From positions 1 through 6,806 of the forward strand of contig CALFJB010000110.1 in the NCBI GenBank assembly GCA_937877565.1: a stretch of DNA of 6,806 nucleotides. The letters are read 5' to 3'. The notes under the pieces are model-generated. The model saw nothing but the letters and a program-made list of their open reading frames with translations. It searched no databases and was not told where the DNA came from. Within the stretch, counting starts at the first letter, position 1. Every line of letters begins with the position of its first letter. Origin of the DNA: an uncultured Selenomonadales bacterium. GTDB lineage: Bacteria > Bacillota > Negativicutes > Selenomonadales > Selenomonadaceae. Below, piece after piece: positions 6,491-6,806 of this stretch. Position numbers and translations under genes: made by a program.

Positions 6491-6649
6491 TCAAATTTTC
6501 GCTCTCCCTAAACTGTCGGCAAGTTTATGAAAAGTTGCAGCTTTTAAATTGGTTAATCTGTAAACATCAATAGTAACAAGAAATGCAGCGGCAACCGCGT
6601 TACAAATTTCATGAAGTATAGAAAAAAAGCTTAACACTAGCTGAATCAT
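6491..6649 (-). CDS. Possible 52-residue small protein, unknown function
   Basis: A leftward frame runs from an ATG at 6649-6647 to a TGA at 6493-6491. The translation starts MIQLVLSFFSILHEICN and continues AVAAAFLVTIDVYRLTN, so residues 3-28 are mostly hydrophobic and could form a membrane or buried helix; the tail KLADSLGRAKI is basic. Its ATG overlaps the TGA of the gene entering from the right (ATGA), a common sign of translational coupling; no separate ribosome site is visible. It points towards hsdS. I do not recognise it. It could be a true small gene, a fragment of a decayed one, or chance openness; the ATGA junction is the main support. Confidence 0.4.
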   Translation of the reverse strand: MIQLVLSFFSILHEICNAVAAAFLVTIDVYRLTNLKAATFHKLADSLGRAKI

Positions 6650-6806
6650 TTTAAATCTGAAGAATCTGCCGCAATAGAATTGGCTGTAAATTCATCGTTG
6701 TTATTGGAAGAGTAAATTTTCTCTACAGAATAATTTGTATCAGAAACATCAACAACTGAATCTATCTCAAAATCATCAGAAACAAAATTGTCATCATACA
6801 ATAAAT
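6646..6806 (-). CDS. C-terminal end of an unidentified Ser/Asp-rich protein, cut by window edge
   Basis: A leftward frame enters at the right edge and stays open for 52 codons to a TGA at 6648-6646. The translation is strongly acidic and rich in Ser, Asp and Asn (for example YDDNFVSDDFEIDSVVDVSD and YSSNNNDEFTANSIAADSSD), like a disordered tail or linker. The biased composition suggests real coding sequence, though 52 codons alone is weak evidence in AT-rich DNA. The N-terminal part lies outside the window, so no function can be assigned. It shares an ATGA junction with the small leftward frame that follows. Confidence 0.45.
   Translation of the reverse strand, partial: LLYDDNFVSDDFEIDSVVDVSDTNYSVEKIYSSNNNDEFTANSIAADSSDLK

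Noticed and set aside
6450..6572. Rightward 40-codon frame beginning ATGAAATATCTTGCAGTGC after hsdS
   Set aside because: It is short, lacks a ribosome site and largely overlaps the leftward 52-codon frame, which has better support from its ATGA junction.
6436..6645. Search for a second HsdS recognition domain, inverted repeats or a recombinase for phase-variable specificity
   Set aside because: No TRD-like translation in any frame, no inverted copies of hsdS sequence and no recombinase gene are visible in the window.

Overview
This looks like an A+T-rich bacterial chromosome, probably a Bacillota member of the Negativicutes/Clostridia type. That guess rests on strong GGAGG-type ribosome sites, two TTG starts, A/T-ending codons, and a PIN protein and an Rpn-like nuclease of types I associate with gut and rumen anaerobes. 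It is inference; no rRNA or marker gene is present.

The core (986-6435, + strand) is a compact five-gene block, hsdR - hsdM - PIN RNase - small putative antitoxin - hsdS. It is a complete type I restriction-modification locus in the R-M-S order and protein sizes of the EcoAI/EcoEI (type IB) families. HsdR carries an N-terminal nuclease (D54, E68, K70) and a superfamily 2 translocase motor. HsdM is an N6-adenine methyltransferase (NPPF). HsdS is half-size with one target recognition domain. Every junction overlaps or is separated by 1 base, so the genes are probably co-transcribed and translationally coupled.

The notable feature is the toxin-antitoxin-like pair set between hsdM and hsdS: a PIN-domain RNase with all expected acidic residues, followed by a 76-residue acidic partner. 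Its placement recalls PrrC, the anticodon nuclease embedded in the E. coli prr type I locus. A working hypothesis is an RNA-cleaving second line of defence, or an addiction module, tied to the restriction complex.

Left flank (1-667, - strand): a partial gene for a PD-(D/E)XK 'transposase-like' nuclease of the PDDEXK_2/Rpn type, running off the window edge and divergent from the hsd block. Between them, 668-985 is an AT-rich gap with candidate promoters, a 9-bp tandem repeat and possible remains of a decayed reading frame.

Right flank (6436-6806): no + strand gene is apparent. On the - strand are the Ser/Asp-rich C-terminal end of a gene entering from the right edge and, joined to it by an ATGA overlap, a possible 52-residue small protein, both convergent with hsdS. 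No tRNA, rRNA, CRISPR array or convincing intrinsic terminator was found by eye.
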